Source of the DNA: an uncultured Bacteroidales bacterium
GTDB lineage: Bacteria; Bacteroidota; Bacteroidia; Bacteroidales; UBA3663
DNA: 32,335 nt
Direction of reading: 5' to 3'
NCBI GenBank assembly: GCA_902776605.1
Contig: CACYQQ010000018.1
Location: forward strand, 1 to 32,335
In this document: piece by piece, positions 1-9,205 of the stretch
How the letters are laid out: every line of letters begins with the position of its first letter
Numbering within the stretch: position 1 is the stretch's first letter
Position numbers and translations under genes: made by a program
Notes under the pieces: generated by a model
Told to the model about the DNA's origin: nothing
Seen by the model: the letters and a program-made list of their open reading frames with translations, nothing else
Databases searched by the model: none

Positions 1-783
1 CGATGAGAGGGTGAGAGTGGTCCATGCAGCGGGGTAAGGAGAGAGGCCGCGCACTTGATTGTAGAGTTGCTCGCACGTGCGGTTCCAATCCAACTGACAG
101 GTCTCCTTGAAGATCTTCGGAGCAGGACGCAACTCGGCAATACCAGTGGCCGATACCAGGTCGGACATCAATGTCTTTTGGTCAATGGTTGGGATGCGGT
201 TGATGTCACCCTCAGCGGCAAGGACAAGGTCCACGGTACGACACACCAGTCCTTTGCCCAACTCCATGAGTCGGTCATGTACCGAACCGACATTCTCGTC
301 GGGCGCAATGTCCATCTCTTCTTTCAGGATGATGCGCCCCGTATCAATCTCGTGGTCCAGAAAGAAGGTTGTGGCACCCGTCTTTCGGTCGCCGTTCATC
401 ACCGCCCAGTTGATAGGCGCGGCACCTCGATACTGGGGCAAGAGGGCAGCATGGAGGTTGAACGTACCGCATCGCGGCATGTTCCACACCACTTCGGGCA
501 ACATACGGAACGCCACAACTACTTGCAAGTCAGCCTTCCAGGCACGCAGAGCCTCCAGAAAAGTCTCATCCTTCAACTTCTCGGGTTGCAGCAACGGGAT
601 ATCATGCGCCAAGGCATATTCCTTGACGGGACTGAACTGCACCTTGTGACCACGACCCGCCGGTTTGTCGGGCATAGTGATGACACCCACTACGTTATAT
701 CCACCCTGCACCAGGGCATCCAACGATGGCACCGCAAAGTCCGGCGTGCCCATATATACGATGCGTAAATCTTGCTTATTCAT
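1..783 (-). CDS. fmt: Methionyl-tRNA formyltransferase, 3' end cut by window edge
   Basis: Formylates the amino group of Met-tRNA(fMet) using 10-formyl-tetrahydrofolate, in the cytoplasm, for translation initiation. The reading frame starts at the ATG complementary to 781-783 and runs 261 codons without a stop to base 1, so the C-terminus lies outside. The N-terminus has the Rossmann motif RIVYMGTPDFAVPSL. Near residue 110 it has FNLHAALLPQYRGAAPINWA, with the catalytic Asn and His of the formyltransferase fold, followed by FFLDHEIDTGRI with the catalytic Asp. The C-terminal OB-like domain has begun (LDWNRTCEQLYNQVRGLSPY). It lies 88 bp downstream of uvrA on the same strand and may share its transcript. 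The family is about 310-330 aa, so roughly 50-60 residues are missing. Confidence 0.95.
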   Translation of the reverse strand, partial: MNKQDLRIVYMGTPDFAVPSLDALVQGGYNVVGVITMPDKPAGRGHKVQFSPVKEYALAHDIPLLQPEKLKDETFLEALRAWKADLQVVVAFRMLPEVVWNMPRCGTFNLHAALLPQYRGAAPINWAVMNGDRKTGATTFFLDHEIDTGRIILKEEMDIAPDENVGSVHDRLMELGKGLVCRTVDLVLAAEGDINRIPTIDQKTLMSDLVSATGIAELRPAPKIFKETCQLDWNRTCEQLYNQVRGLSPYPAAWTTLTLSS

Positions 784-811
784 AATGTTCGATATTTATC
801 TGTTTAATAAG

Positions 812-841
812 GTTGGTCACAGTTAATAAATGATGACCAAC
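812..841. other. Inverted repeat between uvrA and fmt
   Basis: GTTGGTCA at 812-819 is complementary to TGACCAAC at 834-841, with a 14-base loop. It lies in the 88-bp gap downstream of uvrA. Neither side has a good T run, so it is weak as an intrinsic terminator. It could attenuate read-through into fmt or be chance. Confidence 0.3.
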
Positions 842-871
842 TGCTTAATATTGAACGAGCACCACAGTCCC

Positions 872-3847
872 TTACCCTTTCCCCGCGAACTTCGCCTTCA
901 GGTACTTCGCCGTGTACGACGCCTCGCACTGGCAGAGGTCACGTGGCGTACCTTGGAAGACCAGATTACCGCCTGCATCGCCACCCTCGGGACCGAGGTC
1001 GATGACATGGTCGGCGCACTTGATGACGTCCAGATTGTGTTCGATGATGACCAACGTGTGCCCATATTGCAACAGTTCGTTGAAGGCGTTGAGCAGGATG
1101 CGCACGTCATGCAGATGGAGGCCAGTGGTAGGTTCATCGAAGATAAATAAGGTGTGTTCGTTGGCCAACAACGAGTCGCGCTTCACGCCGCCCACCAGAT
1201 AGTAGGCCAACTTCACGCGCTGATTCTCACCGCCCGACAGCGTGCTCGAACTCTGTCCCAACTTGATGTAACCCAGGCCCACTTTCTGCAACGGCACGAG
1301 ACGACGCACCACGCTGGGTTCGTCCTTGAAGAACTCCACTGCCTCGTCCACCGAGAGGTCGAGCACCTGGGCAATGTTCAATCCCTTGTACTTCACCTCC
1401 AACACATCGCTGTTGAAGCGCTGACCGTGACAAGACTCGCACTCGATGACGAGGTCCGCCATGAATTGCATCTCGACGGTGATGGTACCTTCGCCTTTGC
1501 ATTCCTCACATCGGCCGCCCTCCACATTGAACGAGAACGTCGCCGGCGTGAAACCCAACTGCTTGGACATCTGCTGTTCGGCAAAGACACGCCGAATCTC
1601 GTCATACGCCTTCAGGTAAGTGGCGGCATTGCTGCGGGTCGATTTGCCAATCGGGTTCTGGTCAATGAACTCGATATGCTGGACGGCCGACACATCCCCC
1701 TTGAAGCCGGCAAAGGCACCTGGCGCATCTCCCACCAAGTCCAACTGGCGCAACATGCCTCGATACAGGATGTCGCGCACCAGCGTCGATTTGCCCGACC
1801 CCGACACACCTGTCACCACCGTCATCACACCCAACGGAATCCGGACGTTCAGGTTCTTGAGGTTGTTCTGCAATGCTCCGCATATCTCGATGTAACGACT
1901 CCACGGACGGGTATGCAGAGGCGGCTCAATCTTCTCGGCGCCAATCATGAAACGCGCTGTGTAGGAGGCCGACACATCCCTCCTCTCCGCCGTTTGGACC
2001 GACGCTCCGTCGCTCTCCCATTGGAGTTCCGACACCGGACCTTGATACACCACCTCGCCACCATGCACACCTGCCTCGGGACCGATGTCAATCAGGTAGT
2101 CGGCCGAGCGGATAATCTCTTCGTCATGCTCGACGACGATGACCGTGTTGCCCTGGTCACGCAGTTCGCGCAACACCTGTATAAGTTGGTCTGTATCACG
2201 GCTATGCAGACCGATGGAGGGTTCGTCCAAGATATACATCGAACCCACCAACGCCGAACCCAACGACGTGGCGAGGTTAATGCGCTGGCTCTCACCGCCC
2301 GACAGCGAGTTCGACAGTCGGTCCAGGGTCAAGTACGACAGTCCCACCTCCTCCAGGAAGTGCAGGCGGTTGCGTATCTCGGTCAACAGACGTTTGGCGA
2401 TAGTGCGTTCATGTTCAGTGAGTTGCTCCTCCAATCGGGCGAAGAACGGCACCAGGTCCGACACGCTCATACGCACCACCTCGGTAATCGACTTGCCACC
2501 CACCTGGACATAGGTTGCCTCTTTCTTCAACCGGCTGCCATGGCAAGTGGGGCATACCGTCTTGCCACGATAGCGCGCCTGCATCACGCGGTACTGAATC
2601 TTGTAGAGGTTCTCGTTCACCATCTGGAAGAAGTCGTCCAATCCATAGACCACCTTCTCCATCCGGGCCTCCTGACTGGTACCCAACACCGGCGGATAAC
2701 CCTTCCAGAGCAGGTCTTTCTGCTCCTGCGTCAACTGGTAATAAGGTCGATGAATAGGGAAAGGCTTGCCGTCGCTCAATGTCACTTCCTGACTGCCCTG
2801 GATGAAGTATTTCTTCCACTCCCCCATCTTCTCGCCGCGCCAGCACACCACCGCATCCTCCATCACCGAGAGGGCTTGGTTCGGGATGACCAGGTTCTCG
2901 TCGATGCCCAACACCTTGCCGAAGCCCTCGCACGTAGGACAAGCGCCCATCGGACTGTTGAAGTTGAACATCATGTCGGTCGGCTCCTCGAAGGTGATGC
3001 CGTCGGCCTCAAACCGCTTGGAGAAGAACGCCTCGCGTATCTCCTCGCCCCCTTCGCCGTCGGGCACCCACGCCTTGAGTGTCATCTCGCCATTGCCCTC
3101 GTAGAAGGCGGTCTCCACCGAGTCGCCGAATCGGCTCAAGGCAGCGGCATCCTCGAACGGCATCTTCATGCGGTCTATCACCAGGTTGAAGGGTGAGGCC
3201 GACACCTCCTCCAGACGGATGAAGCGACCTTCGTTCTCGGCACGCGCAAAACCCGACTTGATCAACACATCGACATGCTCCTGCAGGGTTCTGCCCTCGG
3301 GCACCGTCATGCGTACAAACAGAGCCACCTTACTGCCCTCGGGCAAAGCCTGTGCACAGGCCACGACGTCGGCAGTGGTGTGTTTCTTCACCTCCACCCC
3401 GCTCACGGGCGAGATGGTCTTACCGATGCGGGCATAGAGGAGACGCAGGTAGTCGTATATCTCGGTCGATGTACCCACCGTACTGCGCGGATTGCGCACA
3501 ATGACCTTCTGCTGTATCGCCACCGCCGGCGGAATGCCCAAGATGTAGTCACACTCCGGTTTGCCCATACGCCCCAGGAACTGACGGGCATAGGACGACA
3601 GCGACTCCACATAACGGCGCTGACCCTCAGCATAGAGCGTATCGAACGCCAACGACGACTTGCCCGAGCCCGACAGTCCGGTGATGACCACCAACTTGCC
3701 GCGCGGTATCTCCACGTCGATGTTCTTGAGGTTATTGACCCTCGCTCCCTTGATGCGAATGCAGCCGCTATTGCTCTCTTCGTGAGGCACTTGCGCTGCT
3801 TGTTGCTGCTGCTTGAGTTGGGCTACGGATGGTGCTGTCTTACTCAT
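872..3847 (-). CDS. uvrA: Excinuclease ABC subunit A (UvrA), variant with an incomplete first zinc finger
   Basis: DNA damage-recognition ATPase of nucleotide excision repair; it loads UvrB. The protein has 991 aa, slightly long for the family (about 940), partly from a Gln-rich N-terminal extension. Walker A1 (GLSGSGKSS) is at residues 57-65, followed by the UvrA motif [20 protein letters not shown]. The first ABC signature is [14 protein letters not shown] with Walker [13 protein letters not shown]. The second half has Walker A2 [10 protein letters not shown], a complete C4 zinc finger ([11 protein letters not shown] ... [10 protein letters not shown]), signature [14 protein letters not shown] and Walker [13 protein letters not shown]. 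The first zinc finger keeps only its second CxxC pair (GACPTCEG); the first pair is replaced by [13 protein letters not shown] at 3847 is the start. A TATATTTG -7 box lies upstream. Confidence 0.97.
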   Translation of the reverse strand: MSKTAPSVAQLKQQQQAAQVPHEESNSGCIRIKGARVNNLKNIDVEIPRGKLVVITGLSGSGKSSLAFDTLYAEGQRRYVESLSSYARQFLGRMGKPECDYILGIPPAVAIQQKVIVRNPRSTVGTSTEIYDYLRLLYARIGKTISPVSGVEVKKHTTADVVACAQALPEGSKVALFVRMTVPEGRTLQEHVDVLIKSGFARAENEGRFIRLEEVSASPFNLVIDRMKMPFEDAAALSRFGDSVETAFYEGNGEMTLKAWVPDGEGGEEIREAFFSKRFEADGITFEEPTDMMFNFNSPMGACPTCEGFGKVLGIDENLVIPNQALSVMEDAVVCWRGEKMGEWKKYFIQGSQEVTLSDGKPFPIHRPYYQLTQEQKDLLWKGYPPVLGTSQEARMEKVVYGLDDFFQMVNENLYKIQYRVMQARYRGKTVCPTCHGSRLKKEATYVQVGGKSITEVVRMSVSDLVPFFARLEEQLTEHERTIAKRLLTEIRNRLHFLEEVGLSYLTLDRLSNSLSGGESQRINLATSLGSALVGSMYILDEPSIGLHSRDTDQLIQVLRELRDQGNTVIVVEHDEEIIRSADYLIDIGPEAGVHGGEVVYQGPVSELQWESDGASVQTAERRDVSASYTARFMIGAEKIEPPLHTRPWSRYIEICGALQNNLKNLNVRIPLGVMTVVTGVSGSGKSTLVRDILYRGMLRQLDLVGDAPGAFAGFKGDVSAVQHIEFIDQNPIGKSTRSNAATYLKAYDEIRRVFAEQQMSKQLGFTPATFSFNVEGGRCEECKGEGTITVEMQFMADLVIECESCHGQRFNSDVLEVKYKGLNIAQVLDLSVDEAVEFFKDEPSVVRRLVPLQKVGLGYIKLGQSSSTLSGGENQRVKLAYYLVGGVKRDSLLANEHTLFIFDEPTTGLHLHDVRILLNAFNELLQYGHTLVIIEHNLDVIKCADHVIDLGPEGGDAGGNLVFQGTPRDLCQCEASYTAKYLKAKFAGKG

Positions 3848-3926
3848 ATAGAGTTGCTGTCTTGCTTGTTTGGATTACCGATTTTTCCTGCCTCCTCCCT
3901 CCGGCTGTGGGGGTTGAAAGCAACTG

Positions 3927-3934
3927 CAAATATA
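3927..3934 (-). promoter_or_regulatory. Probable uvrA -7 element
   Basis: On the minus strand this reads TATATTTG, matching the Bacteroidetes -7 consensus TAnnTTTG, about 80 bp before the uvrA ATG. No TTG lies at the ideal 19-21 bp upstream, so only half of the promoter is supported. Confidence 0.5.
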
Positions 3935-4089
3935 CAAATAAATTTCCAAAATCGACCACTCCCCTCCCATATATTTTCAGATTTTCTTCTTTTTTTCTCT
4001 AACTTCCTGTCAATCTGTCTGCTGGAGAGTGGAGTTAATGGTAGTTATTAGAAGTTATCGCTGCGCTCATGAAGTTAACGGACATTACA

Positions 4090-4126
4090 AAAAAATGGCG
4101 CACCCTCATTTCTTGAAGGTACGCCT
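4090..4126 (-). terminator. Rho-independent terminator of the 4968-4177 transcript
   Basis: On the minus strand GGCGTACC (4126-4119) pairs with GGTGCGCC (4105-4098, one G-U pair) and is followed by a run of seven T (4096-4090). It starts about 50 bp after the barrel gene stop. A second stem, GGACTCT/AGAGTCC at 4144-4170, lies between the stop and this terminator but has no T run. Confidence 0.75.
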
Positions 4127-4176
4127 CTTGCATTTATCCGTCAGGACTCTTCGCTTCTCTGGCAGAGTCCCTGTTG

Positions 4177-4926
4177 TCAAAAGTCAAATCGCATGGAGAA
4201 ATTGACGAAGGCCTTGTCCCGTATGGGGTTGAGGAGATAGCTGGCACTCAATGGCACAATTCGGTTGCCCGACAAATGCAGGTTATAGGTGTATTTCAAA
4301 TCAATGTTGACATTGTTGACGAAGTCTTCGTAGTCATTGTAAAAACTCCGTTTCGTGCAGAAACCCATATTCAGCGACAGTCGGTTGGCATCCAGAAAAT
4401 CATACCACGCACCAATCTCTGCATAGGTGGAGTAGGCCTGATCATCTTCGTATTTGTCTTCGCCGGCAATCATGGTTGCCACCATCAACGAGACCGGAAT
4501 CTTCTTTGGCGCTACACGCAACGATGCTTCAAGCAAGTGTCTAGCCTCGCCGTAACAGAATTTGGTATAGTCATCTTCGGCCGACGTAAGGTCGGGGAAG
4601 TAATAATCGGTCAATCCAACCGACACCCATTTATAAGTATAGTCAGCACCGAGATTCAATTGGCCGAACTTGCCATTGGTGGCATATCCCCCTTTGGTAT
4701 AAGCCCGCCAACCCTTATACTGGTAATACAACTCGGTGAAGAGCACAGGTGCCGATTCCGAAACCATCATCTCCTGTCCTCTCCAAACATATTTCGTATG
4801 GAGTTCCAGACCAACATGGAAATGGGAAGGACGACGATTGTCCACCAACGTGTCACTGGGTTCGGCAGCATTAGCCACCAAGGCTACGAACAACGTAGCT
4901 ACTGAAAGGATAAGTTTTTTTGTCAT
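4177..4926 (-). CDS. Outer-membrane beta-barrel protein, TorF-like putative porin family
   Basis: 249 aa. A signal peptide (MTKKLILSVATLFVALVANA, cleavage before AEP) is followed by alternating strand-like segments rich in Tyr and Trp (HTKYVWRGQEM, ELYYQYKGWRAYTKGGY, LNLGADYTYKWVSVGLTDYY). The chain ends in MRFDF, with the terminal aromatic residue typical of outer-membrane barrels recognised by the BAM machinery. The N-terminal KYVWRGQ motif resembles the TorF/Gcw_chp putative porins. This supports an outer-membrane barrel; the substrate is unknown. It follows the small lipoprotein at 4968 by 41 bp on the same strand and probably shares its transcript. A strong terminator follows. Confidence 0.75.
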   Translation of the reverse strand: MTKKLILSVATLFVALVANAAEPSDTLVDNRRPSHFHVGLELHTKYVWRGQEMMVSESAPVLFTELYYQYKGWRAYTKGGYATNGKFGQLNLGADYTYKWVSVGLTDYYFPDLTSAEDDYTKFCYGEARHLLEASLRVAPKKIPVSLMVATMIAGEDKYEDDQAYSTYAEIGAWYDFLDANRLSLNMGFCTKRSFYNDYEDFVNNVNIDLKYTYNLHLSGNRIVPLSASYLLNPIRDKAFVNFSMRFDF

Positions 4927-4967
4927 GATTAATCTATGTAAGAATTTTTCAACAATGGTTTCATTAT

Positions 4968-5312
4968 CTATTTGATAGTAAATGACGGATGAATATAATG
5001 GCTTTCCTCTTTTTCAAGTTTTAATTTTCCATTTAAATACCCTTTCACTTTGATTTTTACGTATTGGTCGTCACATTTTACGGTGCAACCAGCCCAGTAA
5101 AGATGAGTCTTATAAGTATATTTATACCCAGTACTCACTTGGATAGTTTCACCTGTATAACTACAATCAAATAAAAGACTTGCATTAGCATCACTTGCCA
5201 AAATCTCCCAAGTGACGGTATTCTCATCCCCAATCTCATCATCTTCCTTGTCACAAGAAGAAAACACACAGGATAAGGCACACAACAACAAACCAAATAA
5301 AAGCTTTTTCAT
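4968..5312 (-). CDS. Small surface-type lipoprotein of unknown function
   Basis: 114 aa. The signal ends in a lipobox with Cys20 (LSCVFSSC), followed by DKEDDEIGDE. This acidic stretch matches the Bacteroidetes lipoprotein export signal that sends lipoproteins to the cell surface (known for the phylum, inferred here). The rest is a compact, probably beta-rich domain (GYKYTYKTHLYWAGCTVKC, QYVKIKVKGYLNGKLKLEKE) with two further Cys. I recognise no family. It is the first gene of a likely pair with the barrel protein at 4177, so a joint role in the outer membrane is possible but unproven. A TATCTTTG -7 box lies about 65 bp upstream. Confidence 0.8.
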   Translation of the reverse strand: MKKLLFGLLLCALSCVFSSCDKEDDEIGDENTVTWEILASDANASLLFDCSYTGETIQVSTGYKYTYKTHLYWAGCTVKCDDQYVKIKVKGYLNGKLKLEKEESHYIHPSFTIK

Positions 5313-5378
5313 ATCACAATAAATTGAAACAAAGTAAAATAACCCTCTTGAACTACTTCAAATAAGGATTTGCGGGTG

Positions 5379-5386
5379 CAAAGATA
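5379..5386 (-). promoter_or_regulatory. -7 element for the lipoprotein/barrel pair
   Basis: Minus strand TATCTTTG, followed by CACCC, matches the Bacteroidetes -7 box. A TTG at the usual 19-21 bp upstream was not found. It lies 67 bp before the 4968-5312 start codon. Confidence 0.55.
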
Positions 5387-5447
5387 ATAAAAAAACAAAT
5401 ACAATATGCATATTTATGATAGATTTTTTCAATAAGGCTATAAGTCA

Positions 5448-5490
5448 TCCTGAACAGTCTGAATCGTTCTGTCGCCCCTTCAGGGCTTAA
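5448..5490 (-). repeat. Copy of a dispersed palindromic repeat (AAGCCC-GAAGGGGCGACAGAA type)
   Basis: On the minus strand this contains AAGCCCTGAAGGGGCGACAG followed by AACGATTCAGACTGTTCAG. About 45 bp match, at roughly 80% by eye, the right half of the element at 10776-10899 (AAGCCCAGAAGGGGCGACAG, then AACTATTCTGACTATTTAG). The AGCCC/GGGGC core can form a short stem. Similar GC-rich palindromes are common between genes in Bacteroidetes. Confidence 0.6.
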
Positions 5491-5493
5491 AGA

Positions 5494-5533
5494 AATCCGT
5501 CGGACAACCATTTCCTTGGCTATCCGACGGATT
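5494..5533 (-). terminator. Probable terminator of leuB
   Basis: A perfect 11-bp inverted repeat: AATCCGTCGGA at 5494-5504 and TCCGACGGATT at 5523-5533. Inside it, CCA/TGG adds three pairs. On the minus strand the stem is followed by TCTTTAAG. It lies about 90 bp after the leuB stop and next to the dispersed repeat at 5448. Confidence 0.55.
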
Positions 5534-5621
5534 AACTGTTTCGTATTATAACTCCTCCCCTCGGGGTCCTCGCAACTGGGGACAATCTCCTTCCCTCGGG
5601 AAGGTCGGGATGGGGTCTTTC

Positions 5622-6701
5622 TTACTTCTTCTCAATATACTCCACAATCCACTGGCCGACTTCCTTGGTGCCGTACTTAGCGCCGCCCTCCACCTGGATT
5701 TCGGGGGTGCGGACATTCTGGTCGAGCGATGCGTTGACAGCCTCACGAATGAGGGCGCCCTCCTCCTTGAGGTCGAAGTACTCGAAGAGCATAGCTACGG
5801 AGAGGATCTGTGCCAATGGGTTGGCGATGTTCAGACCCTTGCCCTGAGGCCAAGAGCCGTGGATAGGTTCGAAGACAGGAGTGTGTTCGCCCGTCGAAGC
5901 CGATGGCAGCAAGCCCATCGAACCGGTAATGACGGAACCCTCGTCGGTGAGGATGTCGCCGAAGGTGTTCTCGGTCACCATGACGTCGAAGAAACAGGGG
6001 TCCTGAATCATGCGCATGGCAGCATTATCCACATACATGAAGTCGGTGGTCACGTCGGGATACTGAGGAGCCATCTCCTGCGCCACCTTGCGCCACAGAC
6101 GGCTGGAAGCCAAGACGTTAGCCTTATCCACCACCGTCAGGTGCTTGCGGCGCTGACGGGCATACTGATAGGCCACCTTGAGGATACGCTCCACCTCGGG
6201 ACGAGAGTAGTAGTTGGTGTCGAGGGCATCCTCCACACCGTTGGCGTTCACCTGAGGCTCCTGCTTCTTGCCGAAGTACATACCGCCCGTGAGCTCACGG
6301 ATGCAGATGAAGTCGGCACCCTTCACAATCGAGTCCTTGAGCGGAGACTTGTGAATGAGGCAATCGAAGGTAGTGACTGGTCGGATGTTGGCAAAGAGGC
6401 CCAACTTCTTGCGCATGGCCAACAAGCCCTGCTCGGGACGCACCTTGGCGTTGGGGTTATTGTCGAACTTCGGGTCACCCACGCTGGCAAAGAGCACGGC
6501 GTCGGCCTCCATACAGGTCTGGAAAGTCTCTTCGGGGAACGGATCGCCCACCTTGTCGATGGCGTCTGCTCCACAGATGGCATACTTGTAACTCAACTCA
6601 TGACCGAACTTCTGGCACACAGCCTTGGTCACTGCCAAGCCCTGCTCCATAATCTCTGGTCCGATGCCATCACCTGGCAGTACAGCTAACTTCAGATTCA
6701 T
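5622..6701 (-). CDS. leuB: 3-isopropylmalate dehydrogenase
   Basis: Third enzyme of leucine synthesis: oxidative decarboxylation of 3-isopropylmalate with NAD+, cytoplasmic. The protein has 359 aa, normal for the family. It starts [20 protein letters not shown], the conserved N-terminal motif, and has [11 protein letters not shown] at the substrate and loop region. [16 protein letters not shown] carries the active-site Lys. [30 protein letters not shown] (metal-binding Asp) and [15 protein letters not shown] with [11 protein letters not shown] complete the NAD and dimer motifs. No leuA, leuC or leuD lies next to it, so the rest of the pathway must be elsewhere or beyond a rearrangement. It has its own promoter at 6725-6755. 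Isocitrate or tartrate dehydrogenase is less likely given the leuB-like motifs. Confidence 0.95.
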   Translation of the reverse strand: MNLKLAVLPGDGIGPEIMEQGLAVTKAVCQKFGHELSYKYAICGADAIDKVGDPFPEETFQTCMEADAVLFASVGDPKFDNNPNAKVRPEQGLLAMRKKLGLFANIRPVTTFDCLIHKSPLKDSIVKGADFICIRELTGGMYFGKKQEPQVNANGVEDALDTNYYSRPEVERILKVAYQYARQRRKHLTVVDKANVLASSRLWRKVAQEMAPQYPDVTTDFMYVDNAAMRMIQDPCFFDVMVTENTFGDILTDEGSVITGSMGLLPSASTGEHTPVFEPIHGSWPQGKGLNIANPLAQILSVAMLFEYFDLKEEGALIREAVNASLDQNVRTPEIQVEGGAKYGTKEVGQWIVEYIEKK

Positions 6702-6724
6702 AGTGTAAATGTTTTTAATCGCGG

Positions 6725-6755
6725 CAAAGTTAACATATATTTTTCAATTATGCAA
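6725..6755 (-). promoter_or_regulatory. leuB promoter
   Basis: On the minus strand TTG (6755-6753), exactly 20 bp, then TAACTTTG (6732-6725) matches the Bacteroidetes sigma-ABfr consensus. The leuB ATG is 24 bp downstream, giving a short leader with no room for an attenuator. Confidence 0.8.
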
Positions 6756-6789
6756 GTATTTGCTCACATTTTAACGAATATTATAGCAA

Positions 6790-7242
6790 AATGAAAGGAA
6801 ATTGAAAGTTGAAAATTGAAAATTGAAAAACCGCTCCTTACTATTAGTGCCAAAGGACCTGGTCAATGAAAAACGAAAAGTGAATTGAAAGTTGAAAATT
6901 GAAAAACCATGCTGGACGGGATCCATAACGTCGGAAGACGTTTCACCTCTTTAACCCCACATTCCTTATGTGGGGATGGGACGACAGCCCTCCCCCCTCA
7001 CCGCCTTACGTCGAAGACGTTTCACCTCTTTCGGGGATGGGACGATATCCTACTTATGCTTCCGTCTGCCTACCCCAGATGCGGCACTGACCTTCTCCCT
7101 TTTTCCTACCTTTAAAAGGGAGCAAAAAGGGAGAAGGTCTGTAAAAAGACAAGAACATTTCAACAGGAAGAAAAGGTGGTGGAGGAAAAATTAAAAATGA
7201 AAAGTGAATGGAGCAATTGAAAATTGAAAATTGAAAAAAACT
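6790..7242. repeat. Gene-free stretch with AT-rich and GC-rich short repeats
   Basis: There are three clusters of the simple repeat GAAA(A/G)TTGAAAATTGAAA (near 6800, 6885 and 7215). An imperfect pair of about 45-bp units, starting ACGTCGGAAGACGTTTCACC at 6928 and ACGTCGAAGACGTTTCACC at 7008, lies 80 bp apart. Each unit ends in GGGGATGGGACGA. The first contains a CCCCACAT/ATGTGGGG stem at 6955-6975. No convincing gene was found on either strand. Confidence 0.6.
7089..7139. repeat. Perfect 16-bp inverted repeat
   Basis: GACCTTCTCCCTTTTT (7089-7104) and AAAAAGGGAGAAGGTC (7124-7139) are exact reverse complements with a 19-base loop. The loop contains CCTACCTTTAAAAGGGAGC, itself partly palindromic. 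A related sequence (TTTTTCCTACCTTTTTGCTC followed by CTTTTAAAAGGGAG) occurs at 31021-31058. It could be a small transposon-like palindrome or a strong hairpin. Confidence 0.6.
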
Positions 7243-7249
7243 CCGAGTT

Positions 7250-7460
7250 TTCAGATTATTCCGATTATTCTGAGTTTTCCGATTACTCCGATGGCTCCCG
7301 AGCTCCTTAGCGCCGAAGGCTATTAGCGTGCGAAGCACTTTTAGCGACGCAAATGCGCCTATTAGCGCCCATTAGCCTCCGTTGCTATCGTCCGTTAACT
7401 CCACAGCCGCAGGCAGTTAACTCCTTATAACTCCCATTAACTCCAAATAAAAAAAGCCCT
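7250..7460. repeat. Low-complexity runs of TTAGCG-, TTAACTCC- and ATTCCGA-like words
   Basis: Between 7250 and 7290 the words TTCCGATTA and TTCTGAGTTTTC repeat. From 7310 to 7375 TTAGCG recurs at least four times. From 7393 to 7470 (T)TAACTCC recurs at least five times. No gene is supported. The region ends just before the promoter of the 7612 gene. Confidence 0.5.
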
Positions 7461-7544
7461 CTCCCATTAACTCCATTCCCCCTACGCTCTCCAACCGCTC
7501 AGCAGGGCATGGTGAATTGAGACTCAAAAATATATGCCTACGGA

Positions 7545-7576
7545 TTTGGAAATCTCCGAGAAACGATGTATATTTG
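7545..7576 (+). promoter_or_regulatory. Promoter of the TonB-C-domain gene
   Basis: TTTG at 7545-7548, a 20-bp spacer, then TATATTTG at 7569-7576: a full Bacteroidetes promoter. The start codon at 7612 follows 35 bp later. Confidence 0.8.
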
Positions 7577-7611
7577 CGACCAATAATTGAAGAAACACAA
7601 AACCTACTATT

Positions 7612-9099
7612 ATGAAAAATGTATTGAAGATAAAAGTCATTAAGGTCATCGGAATGATAGTTTTGCTGGCGTGCACATGCTTGCAGACCTCTGCTGGTAG
7701 TGATAGTCCAAAGGACAAAATGGAAACAGAGAAGGTGAAGCAATTATTGAAGCTTAAGTCTGTGAATGCCTTTTATTTATACCCTAAAGGCTCATGGTCT
7801 CATGATGAATGCCCACGTAATCTTGGCATGACAGAGGACTCGTTGAGTTCGTACATTGCTCATAATTTCAATTATCCATACGATTTAATTGGAGACACTA
7901 TAGAATCGAGATGTACGGTTCACCTCGGAGTAGATTCTGCAGGGAGCATCACTGACATTAAGTCTCTGAAACTTTCCCTGGATATGCCCGAACTCGCAAA
8001 AGAGACACGACGTGTCATAAATTCGTTGAAGTTTTCTGGTGGTCCTGAGAAATATGATTCCGTGACAGGCCAATGGGTACCAGATACTACGAGCGTTATC
8101 ATTAAGTTTTACATCGTTCCCTATCCTGTAGAGACTATTGATGACAAGTCTTCAATCATTGAAGATCTAGCTCTGCTTGGCTCATATAGCTATTATGGGT
8201 CAAATGGATGGGGAGGAATACCTGTCAGTTGGGTGTTGCAACAGAAATTAAAGGCAATAACAACTGCGCAAGAAAAGAAAGAATTGGTTCTGACTCATCC
8301 CAGTTCAGTCATTCGGTTTACAGCGTTCAATGGGCTCTTAGAGGAGCATGATCCAGATTGTGCAGCATTGGTCAAAAATGCGGTTACTGATAACTCAAAT
8401 ATCATGTGTTGGGCAGCGGATTGTGGTTTTTCTGAAAAACTCTCCGATGCCATGATAATGAGGTTGTTTCGCGACAAAAGTACCTACACAAAAGCTGACT
8501 CACTGGAGATTGACTCCTTGGTACTGTATGCCACAAATGAAGGCGCATCCGAATATAGGGGGAAGTTGCTCCATAGATTGGAGCCGACTCCAGAACGTTA
8601 TGCCAGAGTAAAGGAGTTGAGCAAAGACGGAGTGAATGCGGATGCATTATATCTCCTTGCCCAATATCGCCGTGCAGAGGATAAGGAAACTATCATTAAG
8701 GCGTTAGGTGAATATCGTGTAGGTTTAGATAAACATGGTGCTCGCAATGGCAAAGGTATAGGCAGAACAAATCAAGCTCTCGAATGCATCTTATTATGGC
8801 CCGACAAGGATTTCATTCCTGTATTGGAGAAACTTGGAGATTATGAACTTACGAGGAAATATCATAGTTACCAAAGGGTATATCTTTTCTATCGCGTCAT
8901 CATGGAGTATGACAATGACTGGGCTTATAAATATTTGGAGGAATATTTCGCAAAGAAACAGGCTGGGAAAGTCTATAGTCATAAAGAAAATTTTTATCGT
9001 GCCTATTACCTGAACAAACATCCGCACGAACGCTTTTTGCCTTTAGTAAAGAAATACGCCAAGAAACCTAGTGATTGGGATTATTATGACAACAAATGA
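7612..9099 (+). CDS. Secreted protein with a TonB C-terminal-like domain and a long helical C-terminal region
   Basis: 495 aa. The N-terminus has a basic segment and hydrophobic core (MKNVLKIKVIKVIGMIVLLAC), so it is exported; Cys at 21 or 23 could make it a lipoprotein. Residues about 85-170 resemble the TonB C-terminal fold (TIESRCTVHLGVDSAGSITD, LAKETRRVINSLKFSGG), here as a soluble domain without the Pro-rich TonB spacer. The C-terminal 300 residues are mostly helical with HEAT-like spacing (SSVIRFTAFNGLLEEHDPDC, ADALYLLAQYRRAEDKETII), suggesting a protein-binding solenoid. I know no function for this arrangement. It has its own promoter, is single-gene, and its base composition is more AT-rich than dusB downstream. 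It may have a role in envelope protein interactions. Confidence 0.75.
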   Translation: MKNVLKIKVIKVIGMIVLLACTCLQTSAGSDSPKDKMETEKVKQLLKLKSVNAFYLYPKGSWSHDECPRNLGMTEDSLSSYIAHNFNYPYDLIGDTIESRCTVHLGVDSAGSITDIKSLKLSLDMPELAKETRRVINSLKFSGGPEKYDSVTGQWVPDTTSVIIKFYIVPYPVETIDDKSSIIEDLALLGSYSYYGSNGWGGIPVSWVLQQKLKAITTAQEKKELVLTHPSSVIRFTAFNGLLEEHDPDCAALVKNAVTDNSNIMCWAADCGFSEKLSDAMIMRLFRDKSTYTKADSLEIDSLVLYATNEGASEYRGKLLHRLEPTPERYARVKELSKDGVNADALYLLAQYRRAEDKETIIKALGEYRVGLDKHGARNGKGIGRTNQALECILLWPDKDFIPVLEKLGDYELTRKYHSYQRVYLFYRVIMEYDNDWAYKYLEEYFAKKQAGKVYSHKENFYRAYYLNKHPHERFLPLVKKYAKKPSDWDYYDNK

Positions 9100-9172
9100 G
9101 TATCATGGAGGCACAAGGCAAACAATAAAGAAAATTATCGCGGCAAACAACGGATAATTGAAAAATAATGTT

Positions 9173-9180
9173 TATCTTTG
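9173..9180 (+). promoter_or_regulatory. dusB -7 element
   Basis: TATCTTTG, followed by CAG, 25 bp before the ATG at 9206. A properly spaced TTG is not evident. This box also argues that translation starts at 9206 and not at the in-frame TTG at 9158, which lies upstream of it. Confidence 0.6.
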
Positions 9181-9205
9181 CAGTTCAAAAAACCTATTGA
9201 GCAGA

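Noticed and set aside
1154-3196. 680-codon open frame on the plus strand
   Set aside because: It is antisense to uvrA, has no recognisable domain, and arises from the skewed codon use of uvrA.
5610-6689. 359-codon open frame on the plus strand
   Set aside because: Exact antisense shadow of leuB; His/Leu-rich with no family features.
9158-9205. Earlier TTG start for dusB
   Set aside because: The -7 promoter box at 9173-9180 lies inside this extension, and DusB homologues start at the position of the 9206 ATG.
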